Shown: positions 36,834 through 45,925 of the stretch, piece after piece
How positions within the stretch are numbered: position 1 is the stretch's first letter
How the letters are laid out: each line of letters starts with the position of its first letter
Source of the DNA: an uncultured Bacilli bacterium
GTDB taxonomy: Bacteria > Bacillota_I > Bacilli_A > RF39 > UBA660
Reading direction: 5' to 3'
DNA: 64,000 bases
Assembly: GCA_910584305.1 (NCBI GenBank)
Contig: CAJTZW010000006.1
Span: 22,457-86,456, forward strand
Made by a program: the position numbers and the translations under genes
Notes under the pieces: generated by a model
Database searches by the model: none
What the model saw: the letters and a program-made list of their open reading frames with translations, nothing else
Told to the model about the DNA's origin: nothing

Positions 36834-37367
36834 TTATTTTTTAGACCGATTATCATCAATATGAGCTATAGCGTATTCCATTTTTTCAATATCTTCATTA
36901 ATGGTATTGACCATATTTTTAAATGATTTATCTACTTTATTTTTTTCAGTTTGTTTTAATTTTTCATATTTTTCTGTCTTTTTATAATCTTTATCGTTTA
37001 TAAAATCTAACAAAATTTCTTTAGCTAAGACATCATATTTGAAATTTTTTATGTATTCATCTATCAATGTAATTGATGAATCATCATTTTTAATTGCAAT
37101 ATTTGTATAGATTTTGTTATCAATTATTTCAATTTCTTCCTTGGTATAATCACATAGTTTCATTAATTTTTTTACATCAATACCTAGTACCATAGATAGT
37201 TTTCTTAAAGATAACACATTAGGTTTCTTTCTTTCACCTTTTTCTATCTTTGCTAATGTATTGTTATCGATTCCTGTTCTTCTAGATAATTCCCTTTGCG
37301 ATATTCCAAGTTTTTCTCTAGCACTCTTTACTACACTTGCTAAAGTTTTATCTTCCACTTTATACAC
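36834..37367 (-). CDS. XRE-family (cI-like) repressor of element 1
   Basis: Protein of 177 residues. The helix-turn-helix is I-S-Q-R-E-L-S-R-R-T-G-I-D-N-N-T-L-A-K-I (near 20-39), followed by E-K-G-E-R-K-K-P-N. The C-terminal half is a charged helical domain. It is divergent from the DUF3173 gene and faces two operator palindromes at 37424 and 37483, so it probably keeps the element quiet. Confidence 0.85.
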   Translation of the reverse strand: MYKVEDKTLASVVKSAREKLGISQRELSRRTGIDNNTLAKIEKGERKKPNVLSLRKLSMVLGIDVKKLMKLCDYTKEEIEIIDNKIYTNIAIKNDDSSITLIDEYIKNFKYDVLAKEILLDFINDKDYKKTEKYEKLKQTEKNKVDKSFKNMVNTINEDIEKMEYAIAHIDDNRSKK

Positions 37368-37423
37368 CTCATTTACTCATCTATTACTATTTTAACATAT
37401 TTTTGATTATCAAACAATATTTT

Positions 37424-37499
37424 TGTGAGTTTTAATCACAAAATGTATTGACTTAAATTAAATCTGTATGATAATATATTGTTGTGAGTATAGCTCACA
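37424..37499 (+). promoter_or_regulatory. Paired operators flanking the element 1 early promoter
   Basis: TGTGA-N7-TCACA at 37424-37440 and TGTGAG-N5-CTCACA at 37483-37499 are two 17-bp palindromes with centres 59 bases apart. Between them lies TTGACT (37448-37453), 16 bases, GATAAT (37470-37475). Together they form a typical repressor-controlled switch between the XRE gene and the excision genes. Confidence 0.75.
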
Positions 37500-37581
37500 T
37501 ATATAATTTTTTTCTTTCTTGGTAATCCATATACATAGATATTTTTATATCTAGATTCTAACGAAAGGAGGAACACTTAAT

Positions 37582-37818
37582 ATGGATGCTAGAGAAACAT
37601 TAAAACTTATTTCAAAGCAATGGTGTAATCTTGATGATTTAATGAGGCTTGCTGAAATAGGTAAAAATAATGCATTTAAACTTAGGAAAGAGATAAAACA
37701 AGATTTAATAAATCAAGGATACACTCTTCCTAATAACAGATTACCAATGATCGAAGACGTTAATAAACTAAAAATAAATATTAATTATTTAGAAAAAATG
37801 GCAAAAGAAAATTTATAG
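37582..37818 (+). CDS. DUF3173 protein (excisionase-like), element 1
   Basis: Protein of 78 residues. It matches the start of the element 2 protein at 39898 (L-I-S-K-x-W, then L-M-x-L-A-x-x-G-K and R-K-x-I/V). DUF3173 proteins precede tyrosine integrases in conjugative and mobilisable elements and probably help excision. RBS GAAAGGAGG is present upstream. Confidence 0.75.
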   Translation: MDARETLKLISKQWCNLDDLMRLAEIGKNNAFKLRKEIKQDLINQGYTLPNNRLPMIEDVNKLKININYLEKMAKENL

Positions 37819-37829
37819 AAAGGAATTAT

Positions 37830-38060
37830 ATGAAAACAATTGAAGAATTAAGAAGTAGTATTGTCGATATGAATTATATCATTGAAAATATGATTAGAGA
37901 AAATGGTTTATATTGCTTACTTGGAGAAGCCAAAGTTGGTAAATCTGCTATGGCTCTTCAAATAGCAAATTCAATCTGTAATAATATTCCTTTTCTAGAT
38001 TTAAAAACAAATAAAACATGGATTTATGTCAAGTTTTTAGACACGAAAATCTTGACATAA
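37830..38060 (+). pseudogene. RepA-like AAA ATPase, N-terminal fragment
   Basis: The frame opens with 76 residues and contains Walker A G-E-A-K-V-G-K-S-A followed by A-L-Q-I-A-N-S-I, as in RepA/AAA_25 helicases of mobile elements. It breaks off after K-T-W-I-Y-V-K-F, where a perfect inverted repeat and then the tail of an integrase begin. About 200 or more residues are missing. Confidence 0.7.
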
Positions 38061-38064
38061 ATCC
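38020..38064. repeat. Perfect 14-bp inverted repeat at a deletion junction
   Basis: GGATTTATGTCAAG (38020-38033) is mirrored at 38051-38064 around a 17-base loop. It lies exactly where the ATPase fragment ends and the integrase fragment begins, consistent with a template switch or hairpin-aided deletion. Confidence 0.75.
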
Positions 38065-38076
38065 AATAAATCATAT

Positions 38077-38466
38077 ATGGTTACTACTCCTAAAACAAAA
38101 TCAAGTGTTAGAAATATTCCAGTACCTAAAGTTTTACTAGATGATTTTAAGGCACTATATAAAGTTTCTAATAATCATTATGGTTTTAATAATAGCTGGT
38201 ATGTATTTGGAGATAATGAACCTATTACAAATGGTAAAATAAGAACTAGAAAAAATAAAAATTGTGAGTTAGCAGGGGTTAAACAAATTAGAATACACGA
38301 TTTTAGACATAGTTGTGCATCACTACTTATAAATAGTGGTGCAACAATCAATGTAGTTGCAAAGTATTTAGGCCATACAAAAATAGATGAGACATTAAAT
38401 ACTTATTCTCACCTATTTAAAAATCAAATGAATGAAATTGTTAATATTATCGACAAACTAAATTAA
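38077..38466 (+). pseudogene. Tyrosine integrase, C-terminal fragment (element 1)
   Basis: A frame of 129 residues equals the last third of the integrase at 38776-39885. T-T-P-K-T-K-S-S-V-R, K-Q-I-R-I-H-D-F-R-H, G-H-T-K-I-D and the nucleophile context T-Y-S-H-L-F are nearly identical. The N-terminal and core-binding domains are gone. The high identity suggests that both elements used one integrase type and therefore one attachment site. Confidence 0.85.
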
Positions 38467-38530
38467 AATGAGTACCTATTTGGGTACCTAATACATATAT
38501 CAAATGGCATAAAGCCCTTATAAACAAAGT

Positions 38531-38563
38531 ATCCCGCCATTTCTGACGGGATTTCAGGGGGTT
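38531..38563. other. Middle attachment junction between the two elements
   Basis: Hairpin ATCCCG...CGGGAT (38531-38552) abuts TTCAGGGGGTT (38553-38563). The 11-base core is identical to 60817-60827 and its first eight bases to 32503-32510, all in one orientation. On the minus strand the hairpin is followed by a modest T-rich tail, a replacement terminator. Confidence 0.7.
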
Positions 38564-38626
38564 GACAAATCCAAAACCAGTATGTTTGGTTTACCCCCAT
38601 ATTTAAAGGGTTTAACAGCTTTCATT

Positions 38627-38702
38627 TGCCACATGAAATCTCCATTTCGCATCATTTTTTAATACTTTTGCCACATAATCTGCCACGTGGCATGCCACAT
38701 AA
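38627..38702 (+). repeat. Integrase arm-type repeats, left end of element 2
   Basis: TGCCACATGA (38627-38636), TGCCACATAA (38669-38678), TGCCACGTGG (38681-38690, within the palindrome TGCCACGTGGCA) and TGCCACATAA (38693-38702) are direct copies beside the integrase gene. Two more copies lie at the far end of the element (60716-60736). This is the pattern of arm sites for lambda-like tyrosine integrases. Confidence 0.72.
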
Positions 38703-38775
38703 TTTTTGGGTTTACTTCCCTTGTTTTAACTAATAAAAATTATACCATAGAAATTTAAAAAAATGAATAGTTTCT

Positions 38776-39885
38776 CTATCCATTTAGTTTATTTATAGTA
38801 TCAACTATATTATCTAATTTACCTTTAAACATATGGGAGTAAGTATTTAGTGTTTCATCTATTTTAGTATGACCTAAGTATTTTGCAACCATTGTTACAT
38901 TAGCACCATTATTTATAAGTAAAGATGCACAACTATGTCTAAAATCATGTATTCTAATTTGCTTAACACCTGCTAACTTGCAATTTTTATTTTTTCTATC
39001 CCGTATAGCACTTTTAGTTATAGGTTCATGACTTCCAAAGACAAACCACTCTTCTGTAAAACCATAATAACTATTTTGGTATTCTCGCAACTTTTTTAAA
39101 TCTGTAATAAGAACTTCTGGCATAGGAATTGTCCTGACGCTGCTTTTGGTTTTAGGTGTTGTAATTAAATATTTAGTTCCATCAAGATTAACAACTATAT
39201 TTCTTTTTACAGATAACTCTTTATTATTAAAATCTATATCCTTCCAGTTTAATCCTCGCACTTCTCCTGAACGAAGTCCACAATAATATAAAGTTTCATA
39301 TAAGGCTTTAAATTTTATATCTGTTTCCACATTTATAAATTTTGTAAATTCTTCAAACGTCCAAAACTCCATTTCTTTTGGTACTTCATTAGGATTATCA
39401 AAGTTAGTCATCTTCTTATACATACTATTAAAGTTAAAATCATACCACTTAGCACCATAATTTAAAATACTTTTTAAATATTTATATAGATCATTTTTAG
39501 TTCGGGTTGCTAAATCTAAACTGTTCATTTCTTTCTTCCATTTCTCAAAATGATTTATATTAAGCTCGCAAACTTTTATATCATCAAAATATTTTAAATG
39601 TTCTCTACGCTTCTGATAATTTCTTAATGTCGTTACCTTAACTTTATCTTGTTGATATTCAAAATGTAAATCGCATAATTCCTTAAAAGTCATTTTATCG
39701 CTAATTCCGTTTTCTTCAACACTTTTTATATAATCCCGTTCAGCTTGCTGCGTTTCTTTTCGTGTTAAATACTTTTTAGACCTATAATGATGTTGTTTCC
39801 CAGTAGCATCTTTTACTCTTACTTCAAACATCCACTTACGCCCATCTTTAGTCCACTCTTTTTCTGGCACCTGTCTTACCGCCAT
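38776..39885 (-). CDS. int: Tyrosine-type site-specific integrase (element 2)
   Basis: Protein of 369 residues. An N-terminal arm-binding domain (about 1-60, W-M-F-E-V-R-V), a SAM-like core-binding domain (about 65-165) and the catalytic domain are present. The active residues are visible: R in L-R-S-G-E-V-R, H-D-F-R-H, G-H-T and the nucleophile Tyr in N-T-Y-S-H-M-F. It catalyses integration and excision at the TTCAGGGG cores. It is intact, 12 bases after the DUF3173 gene. Confidence 0.94.
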   Translation of the reverse strand: MAVRQVPEKEWTKDGRKWMFEVRVKDATGKQHHYRSKKYLTRKETQQAERDYIKSVEENGISDKMTFKELCDLHFEYQQDKVKVTTLRNYQKRREHLKYFDDIKVCELNINHFEKWKKEMNSLDLATRTKNDLYKYLKSILNYGAKWYDFNFNSMYKKMTNFDNPNEVPKEMEFWTFEEFTKFINVETDIKFKALYETLYYCGLRSGEVRGLNWKDIDFNNKELSVKRNIVVNLDGTKYLITTPKTKSSVRTIPMPEVLITDLKKLREYQNSYYGFTEEWFVFGSHEPITKSAIRDRKNKNCKLAGVKQIRIHDFRHSCASLLINNGANVTMVAKYLGHTKIDETLNTYSHMFKGKLDNIVDTINKLNG

Positions 39886-39897
39886 AATTTCACATCC

Positions 39898-40143
39898 TTA
39901 AACATTTTTCTGTGCCATTGAATAGATATATTCTTCATCTAATCCAAGATACTCTAAAACCATTTTAGTAGGAACATTTTTTTTACTACATAATGGAAGT
40001 TTTTTACCACTATCTAATACTATTTGCTCTACATCTTTCCTAATAATTGTTGCACTATGTTTCCCACATTGAGCAAGTTTCATTATTCCTGTTGTATCTA
40101 TCCATGGTTTTGAAATTAATTTTGACATTGTTAAATAGTCCAT
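39898..40143 (-). CDS. DUF3173 protein (excisionase-like), element 2
   Basis: Protein of 81 residues beginning with L-T-M-S-K-L-I-S-K-P-W and a helix-turn-helix like M-K-L-A-Q-C-G-K-H-S-A-T. It lies just upstream of the integrase in the same transcript, the usual DUF3173-int order. It probably acts as a directionality factor. Confidence 0.78.
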   Translation of the reverse strand: MDYLTMSKLISKPWIDTTGIMKLAQCGKHSATIIRKDVEQIVLDSGKKLPLCSKKNVPTKMVLEYLGLDEEYIYSMAQKNV

Positions 40144-40176
40144 ATTCTTATCCTTTAAAAACTGTTAATTCTAATA

Positions 40177-40210
40177 ATCCAAACCACATATATTTATATG
40201 TGGCTGGATT
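40177..40210 (-). repeat. Long two-part hairpin in the excision leader
   Basis: CCACATATA-TT-TATATGTGG (40184-40203) is perfect and is nested inside TAATCCA...TGGATTA. There is no T-run, so it is more likely a leader structure, processing site or protein-binding site than a terminator. Confidence 0.5.
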
Positions 40211-40279
40211 AATTCGTGAAAATTATATAATATTTTCTCTATGCTTTCACGCTAGTATATAAATCTACATTCATATACT

Positions 40280-40990
40280 TTATTTATTATTTATATACTC
40301 ATTTAATAATTGATAATTTTTATCTGGAATTTCTATATAATTATCAATAAACTCTAGTTCAACATTATTATTCTCTAAAGCATCTATTAAATCTGATACT
40401 TCACTACCAAATCCGTTATATATTCTATCGGGTTTTAAAGCAATTACTTTATCTATATTGTATACATCCTTATTATTAATACACCACAATAAATTATCAT
40501 ACTGATCATAATATTCATAATCACCTATATCACAAAATGTATATCGGACATCATACTTTTTAGATAAGCAATAAACATAAATACTAGTAATCTGTTGTTC
40601 TAAGTTAACTCCATCATTTAATTCAGAAGTATCTAATTGTATATAAATTGCTACTGTTTCTAATTTCACATCCTCATTTGATATCGTATCAAGTGTTTTT
40701 GATATTCCATATTCTTTTTTAGTAGGTTGATTTAAAGTAATTCTACTATAATATTTATTTCCCCCAAAAGTTTTAATAAGTTCGTTTCCATCATACTCTT
40801 TCAAATATTTATGGAATTTTTCTTTTGGTTCAGAAGTTTTATTGTTTTCAAAACACCATGTTATATATATCATATATATATCTTCACAGGTATATTCATC
40901 TGGTGTAATACCCGTTGTTCTTATAGTGATGCACGTATCTATGAAATCTAATATAGACCCTGCATCTTTTATATCATATATTGTTAACAT
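40280..40990 (-). CDS. Degenerate serine-recombinase domain fused to a D5-type winged-helix-like N-terminus
   Basis: Protein of 236 residues. Residues about 45-80 (I-Y-M-I-Y-I-T-W-C-F-E-N-N-K) resemble the C-terminal DNA-binding module of phage D5 helicases. Residues about 130-230 follow the serine resolvase fold (V-A-I-Y-I-Q-L-D-T-S, L-E-Q-Q-I-T-S-I, I-A-L-K-P-D-R-I). The catalytic R-V-S of resolvases is replaced by Q-L-D and the arginines are mostly lost, so it is probably not a recombinase. The start at 40990 is chosen for AAAGGA upstream. Confidence 0.55.
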   Translation of the reverse strand: MLTIYDIKDAGSILDFIDTCITIRTTGITPDEYTCEDIYMIYITWCFENNKTSEPKEKFHKYLKEYDGNELIKTFGGNKYYSRITLNQPTKKEYGISKTLDTISNEDVKLETVAIYIQLDTSELNDGVNLEQQITSIYVYCLSKKYDVRYTFCDIGDYEYYDQYDNLLWCINNKDVYNIDKVIALKPDRIYNGFGSEVSDLIDALENNNVELEFIDNYIEIPDKNYQLLNEYINNK

Positions 40991-41199
40991 TCTAACATCC
41001 TTTATATCTATACAATGGTTTTTAATAAGAACCATAAAAACTCGTTAATTTCAATTAAATTACTCTCACATAACTGTTCCTTTCAACTCTAGGTAATATA
41101 ATATATAAAAAACTATAAAAATTTTTTAGTTTTTTAAAATAAGATAGTTAGAAGGTCAATAAAATAGTTTTACTAACCTTCTAATTTAAATATTATGAC

Positions 41200-41643
41200 T
41201 TATCGTTTTTGACTTCGCGTGGTATAACTGATATGCCAATTTTCCATATAAACATAATCTTTAAGTTCATTTAATTCTACTTTCCCTTCAAATATTAAAG
41301 GTGTGATAAATAGTGTAGCAAATTCTTCTAAACTCAATTCTGCGTCAGGGCAAAACTTTTTATAAAGACTTTCTACCCATACCTCAAACTTAACTTTTTT
41401 TAAGAAATGTAAAATCTCATTTCTTTTTTTCTCTACTTGTGCTAGGGTAAAGTGATGTCGGGATTGGATACATCTTATAGTATCTTGCATAGTTAATAAT
41501 CTCTCATTATTTTCAAATGTATAATCATTGTTACTACCAATTATTATAATTTCTTCCATCTCTTTTAAAATCTTACTCCTAGTATCAAGTATCATTGATG
41601 TATTATCCTTATTAAGGTTAAGTTTTTTACTTTTAATAAACAT
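41200..41643 (-). CDS. Hypothetical protein, 147 residues
   Basis: No family was recognised. It appears helical, with a basic segment near the middle (Q-S-R-H-H-F-T-L-A-Q-V-E-K-K-R) that may bind DNA. The start at 41643 is preferred because AAAGGA lies 12 bases upstream, and the longer frame would add a hydrophobic stretch encoded by an A/T-only leader overlapping the primase gene. It is downstream of the primase. Confidence 0.6.
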   Translation of the reverse strand: MFIKSKKLNLNKDNTSMILDTRSKILKEMEEIIIIGSNNDYTFENNERLLTMQDTIRCIQSRHHFTLAQVEKKRNEILHFLKKVKFEVWVESLYKKFCPDAELSLEEFATLFITPLIFEGKVELNELKDYVYMENWHISYTTRSQKR

Positions 41644-41734
41644 ATATTCTGCGTCCTTTCTAACTACTATTTTTTTAGTAGTATTTATATATACGAAAAA
41701 AATTAAAAAAATTTTTAAATTAAATAAAATTAAT

Positions 41735-44167
41735 TTAAAAATCGTATTTTGGCTCTTCAAGGCCTATATCATCAGTAGTAACAATTTGGTTTCCTTCTAC
41801 CGGACAAATATCGCTATACTCATTGTTTGCTTCTGGACTTAATGTTATATACTTATAATAAACATTACCACCATTGGCAAAAGTAGTTTCTGCTTTACCT
41901 AAAGTTTCTAACATCTGTTTAACTTCTTTTTTTGTATTAAAGTAGTTTTTATTATTATCCTTACAATAGGCTTTATAAACTTCAAATATTTTACCTTTAG
42001 TACAACAGTCATTAATAGGTTTATTTATATCTCTTTCAACAATACACTCTTCATAAAACGACAAGAAACTATCATTATCAATTTTATATCTACTTGTAGC
42101 AAGCTTACAAACATCTGGAATATCATATTTAAATTTATTATCAATAACTCTTTTTAAGGCTTTTATAGAAAGAGATACAATATAATCCTTTTCTTCAAGT
42201 AAATGATCTTCTAAATATTTATCTTGTTTCTCTTCTGGTATTTCATTTTTAATTTCTACAACTACAATTCTTTTATAGGTCCAATCACCTTTATCTCCAC
42301 CAAACTTCGGTAAACCGTTACCACAAAACCACAAAACACCATTAAAAACAAAGTCAATCCCATTTTCTCCTTTAAACTCTGCATTAATAGGATCTCCACC
42401 TGTCGCTTGCTTAAATGTTTCCAATTCGGACACACTCATATAACTCATATCATTTGAACCTACAAGACGCTTATTTAATAATTGTATTTTACCAAATTGT
42501 TTTTCTAACATTCTTAAATCAATAAAACTGCAATTTTCTTCTCCTATTAAAGATTTAAGAAATACTTTTAATTTTGATTTTCCAGAATCACCTGGTCCTA
42601 TCATAAATAAAGCTTTTTTCATTCTATATCCACTTATATTAGAAATTACAACACCCATAAATTCTAATAACAATAGTTTTACCCCAGTATCACCATTTGT
42701 TAAGTCATGAATAAAATTATCAAAATAATGAGTTTCTGGAACAACTACATCTTTTTTATAATTACATGGTATTCTAATTGTAGATAAATAATTAGGTGAG
42801 TGTGGTTTTAGTTCTAATGTATCAAGATGTAGAACTCCATTATTAAAATTTATTATATTCTCATCAGAATTTAATTTTTCAATAGGAACAAACTTCATAT
42901 CTGTATATAAAAGATTAAGAACTTCATTTATATCTTTTGTCTTCTGCCATTCTAACGGAATACATAATTTAATAAAACCTCTAACTTCATCATCACTTAC
43001 TAACTTATAATATCCATCTATATAGAAATATCTTAATATATTACTTTTAGCGTTATTTCTAACAAAAATATAATTAAGGTTGTTTCTAATAAACTGGGCT
43101 AGTTTGGGGCAATTTACTTTCCTAATTAAATTACCGTGTTTATCAATATAATATTCTAACCAGTTAGCATCTTCAATATCATTATTTATTTTTATACTTT
43201 CAAGTTGCGTTTGAATAATAGTTAAGTCTTCGGTTTGCTCTTCAATATCCTCAATTACTTTCTTATTTTTCTCTTCTTTAGGCAAACCAAGTATATTATA
43301 TTTAAATTCATCTACCGCTTGCTTTTTAGTTACCCCTTTAACAGCCATTATATAATCTATAATAGACCCTTGAATATTACCATTCATACCATAACAACAA
43401 AATGTATGAGTATCAATATAATAACTAAAGTCATTTTCATGATGGCAAATAGGACATACAAGAAAATCAACTCTATTACCAGATTCTTTATATTCAGTAG
43501 TAACACTTTGTTTTAAATAATCTAACCAATCATAATTTTTAACCATATTCCAAAAATCTTCATCTTTTTTATTATTAGGTTTAGATTCTTTTACAGATGG
43601 TTTATATATTTTTACGACATCATCAAGAGTAATTATTGCATTTTCATTAAGCATAATTACTTCTTTTTCATCTCCATTAGTCCCATGAAATAACCTTGAT
43701 ACATTAGTACACGCTTTATCTGCTTGTGGTGTAAAATCAACTAAAGCTTTAATTAAAAAATCAGCTTTATTTATATCTTTAATTGGTTCTGCTGTTTTAA
43801 ATAATAATCTAATTTTAGGTTTTTCTTTAGTACTACTAAAAGTATGATAATACATAAATGGTGGTAAATTATTGTCTATAAATAATTTAATTAATTCCTG
43901 TGGTAATACAATTTCTTCATCAGAATTATTATCAATATCAATTTCAAATAATTGTTGTTCTACCCAATTATTTCTTTTAGTACCACCAACCATTACACTA
44001 GGTATTATTGTATGTCCTGTTTTAATATAATTTATTAATTCTTCTAATGTGACTTCTTTTACAGAAGTTGATCTTTTTAATCTAGTTTGTATCTTTTGTA
44101 CATCTTCTGCTGTTGGTTTAGTTTTAAATGATACATCATCTAAAGTAATTTTAATAGTATTTCTCAT
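41735..44167 (-). CDS. Prim-pol/D5-type primase-helicase
   Basis: Protein of 810 residues. Residues 1-165 carry a prim-pol-like start (F-E-I-D-I-D-N acidic motif, S-R-L-F-H-G-T). A zinc ribbon of the CHC2 type follows (C-P-I-C-H-H-E-N-D-F and F-C-C-Y-G near 235-260). The SF3 helicase is C-terminal (Walker A G-P-G-D-S-G-K-S, near 525; L-W-F-C-G-N-G-L-P near 610). It should initiate element replication. The AT-rich region just upstream is the likely origin. Confidence 0.9.
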   Translation of the reverse strand: MRNTIKITLDDVSFKTKPTAEDVQKIQTRLKRSTSVKEVTLEELINYIKTGHTIIPSVMVGGTKRNNWVEQQLFEIDIDNNSDEEIVLPQELIKLFIDNNLPPFMYYHTFSSTKEKPKIRLLFKTAEPIKDINKADFLIKALVDFTPQADKACTNVSRLFHGTNGDEKEVIMLNENAIITLDDVVKIYKPSVKESKPNNKKDEDFWNMVKNYDWLDYLKQSVTTEYKESGNRVDFLVCPICHHENDFSYYIDTHTFCCYGMNGNIQGSIIDYIMAVKGVTKKQAVDEFKYNILGLPKEEKNKKVIEDIEEQTEDLTIIQTQLESIKINNDIEDANWLEYYIDKHGNLIRKVNCPKLAQFIRNNLNYIFVRNNAKSNILRYFYIDGYYKLVSDDEVRGFIKLCIPLEWQKTKDINEVLNLLYTDMKFVPIEKLNSDENIINFNNGVLHLDTLELKPHSPNYLSTIRIPCNYKKDVVVPETHYFDNFIHDLTNGDTGVKLLLLEFMGVVISNISGYRMKKALFMIGPGDSGKSKLKVFLKSLIGEENCSFIDLRMLEKQFGKIQLLNKRLVGSNDMSYMSVSELETFKQATGGDPINAEFKGENGIDFVFNGVLWFCGNGLPKFGGDKGDWTYKRIVVVEIKNEIPEEKQDKYLEDHLLEEKDYIVSLSIKALKRVIDNKFKYDIPDVCKLATSRYKIDNDSFLSFYEECIVERDINKPINDCCTKGKIFEVYKAYCKDNNKNYFNTKKEVKQMLETLGKAETTFANGGNVYYKYITLSPEANNEYSDICPVEGNQIVTTDDIGLEEPKYDF

Positions 44168-44655
44168 TATTATCTCCTCACATCTGAACTATTAAAATAA
44201 TCCAATGCTATTATAATTTTTATAAAAAATGATAGCACTATACTGTTAATATTCTTATAAAATATCCTCCTTTATTAATCTAAGTACTTTAATATATAAA
44301 AAAGTTCTTCCATTTTTTATTTTTTATTAGAGAGTGAAAAAATCTAATATAAAAGTGAGAAGAAAATGAACTTTTTTATAAAGTTTTTTACCGATAAAGA
44401 CCACGTGAAAACAACATAAAAATGCTATTTGGTGAAGAAAGTGAAAAATATTTAACTAGCTCGACAGATAAAAATATCTGTCGAGTTTTTTTTCTCTAAG
44501 TTTTTTATTTTATTTTTTTCTATTCTAAATGAGAGAAAACTTCACTTTTTTCACTAATTATTCATAAATGCCCGTAAAATCAACGAAAAACCGAGGTGAC
44601 AAAAAATTAAAAACTTCACCAATTATTCACTTTTTCACTTCATTATTACCCCTAA
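44168..44655. other. Non-coding, possible replication origin region
   Basis: This is a 488-base gap before the primase gene. TTCAC-Y-AATTATTCA occurs twice as a direct repeat (44550-44564 and 44615-44629). Several GTGAAAAA / TTTTTCAC words (e.g. near 44335, 44450, 44545 and 44630) form an inverted set around the terminator at 44460. Short iteron-like repeats beside a prim-pol helicase suggest an origin; this is not proven. Confidence 0.5.
44460..44493 (+). terminator. Strong terminator inside the putative origin region
   Basis: CTCGACAGATA pairs perfectly with TATCTGTCGAG around AAAA (44460-44485), followed by eight T. No protein gene ends here on the plus strand, so it may end a short RNA transcribed against the primase leader. 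Confidence 0.85.
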
Positions 44656-45036
44656 TTAATTGTAATAAGGTGAGATTATAGATAATTCGATAGTAAATAA
44701 ATTATTATTTATTATCTCATAATCATTTGTATTGGAATTCTTATCTTTCCATGGAAGTATATAAGTAGTTGATTCTCCGCTATCATAATTTACTGTAATA
44801 GTTTTTAAATCCCTATTTTCTATAATTTTTTTAACTTGTTTATCCTGAAGCATCTTCTTATCTAAAACAAGTTTAAAATCATTACAGTAAGTATTATGTT
44901 TATACTTACCTCTATAATAAAATTCTTTACCATAGCCAATACTCGCTATTTTTGGTTCTGCTACCATCTTATTAAATGGTATAACAACTTTTCTTATTCT
45001 TTCGTTTCCAAAAGATAAAATAATTTCTTTTAACAT
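44656..45036 (-). CDS. Hypothetical protein, 126 residues
   Basis: No family was recognised. It is probably all-beta (alternating hydrophobic pattern, T-I-T-V-N-Y-D-S-G-E-S-T-T-Y), soluble and without cysteine pairs. RBS AAAGGAG lies upstream of the ATG. It stands alone between the origin-like region and a divergent pair of genes. Confidence 0.6.
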   Translation of the reverse strand: MLKEIILSFGNERIRKVVIPFNKMVAEPKIASIGYGKEFYYRGKYKHNTYCNDFKLVLDKKMLQDKQVKKIIENRDLKTITVNYDSGESTTYILPWKDKNSNTNDYEIINNNLFTIELSIISPYYN

Positions 45037-45403
45037 AACTTCTCCTTTTATCTGTTTATAAAGCCCAAAAAATTATAATTAGAGCTTTGTAATTTAATAT
45101 ACAAAAAACTTTTTATAAATTTTTTAAAATTTTTCAAAGAGATTTTTTATATATTATTATTTAGACTTCTTTTACTAAATCCCTTTATCAATAGTCAAAA
45201 ATGTAAAGTAAGTGTACAATTTTAACAAATTATTAATTTTTTATAACTTTTTCTGTTTTTTTTCGTATTAAGAATAAACTGCTAATAAAAAAAGAAAAAT
45301 ATTATAAATTTAAGAATTTTTTATAAAAATAGAGAGGTGGTGACATTTTTTGTGTAGATTATTAGTGGTTTAAAATTTAAAAATTTGAAAGGAGGACTCA
45401 AAG
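45037..45403. other. Divergent intergenic region
   Basis: This is very AT-rich leader DNA between divergent genes. GGAGG at about 45391 serves the next gene. A tiny GTG frame (five codons) after AGAGAGGTGG at about 45330 is the only other translation-like signal. No repeats or RNA structure stood out. Confidence 0.5.
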
Positions 45404-45925
45404 ATGAGTTCAAAAAATAAAAATAGCGATAACAGAAACACTATCAAAACAAATTCTGTTGACAAAATAAATAATAATAATGAATTTAAAAGACATACCT
45501 TAATGGAGTATTACTATGATCCTACTGTAACTTCTAAGGTATGGAATATTGCTATATCAATAGATATCTTAGATGGATACCGAAATAAATTATTTGGTTT
45601 ATCAGCTAAAGATATCTCAATATTAGATATCTATAAAGAAAAAAATAGTAGCATCATACTTATTAATTTTGCTACCGATATACTAAAAACCTTAAAAGAA
45701 GAAACTGCTGAAATTGAAGTAACAATAAATGAGAATTTTGAAGTTACTAGATTTGATGGTAGTAAAACTTCATTTAAAGAAGATAGATTTAAAAGATTTA
45801 TTATCTTTGAAGAATCAGCAACTACACTTGCAGGATTTGCTGGGTATGATCCTAACTTTAATTGTAGTTATTTGGGTTGCGAAATTCCGTTTGCTGAAAA
45901 TGTAGAAGAAAGAGAGATTAATTAA
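45404..45925 (+). CDS. Hypothetical protein, 173 residues
   Basis: No family was recognised. An N-terminal Asn/Lys-rich disordered tail (about 1-30) precedes a mixed alpha/beta domain (S-I-D-I-L-D-G-Y-R-N-K-L-F-G-L near 50). RBS AAAGGAGG is present. Its stop TAA is followed directly by the ATG of the next gene, so the two are coupled. Confidence 0.65.
   Translation: MSSKNKNSDNRNTIKTNSVDKINNNNEFKRHTLMEYYYDPTVTSKVWNIAISIDILDGYRNKLFGLSAKDISILDIYKEKNSSIILINFATDILKTLKEETAEIEVTINENFEVTRFDGSKTSFKEDRFKRFIIFEESATTLAGFAGYDPNFNCSYLGCEIPFAENVEEREIN

Noticed and set aside
37380..37560. Inverted repeats between divergent genes as a CRISPR remnant
   Set aside because: Only two palindromes with different spacers; they fit operators around a promoter, and no Cas gene is present.
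38466..38776. tRNA gene as the attachment site
   Set aside because: No cloverleaf could be drawn near any of the three cores; the small RNA terminator explains them better.
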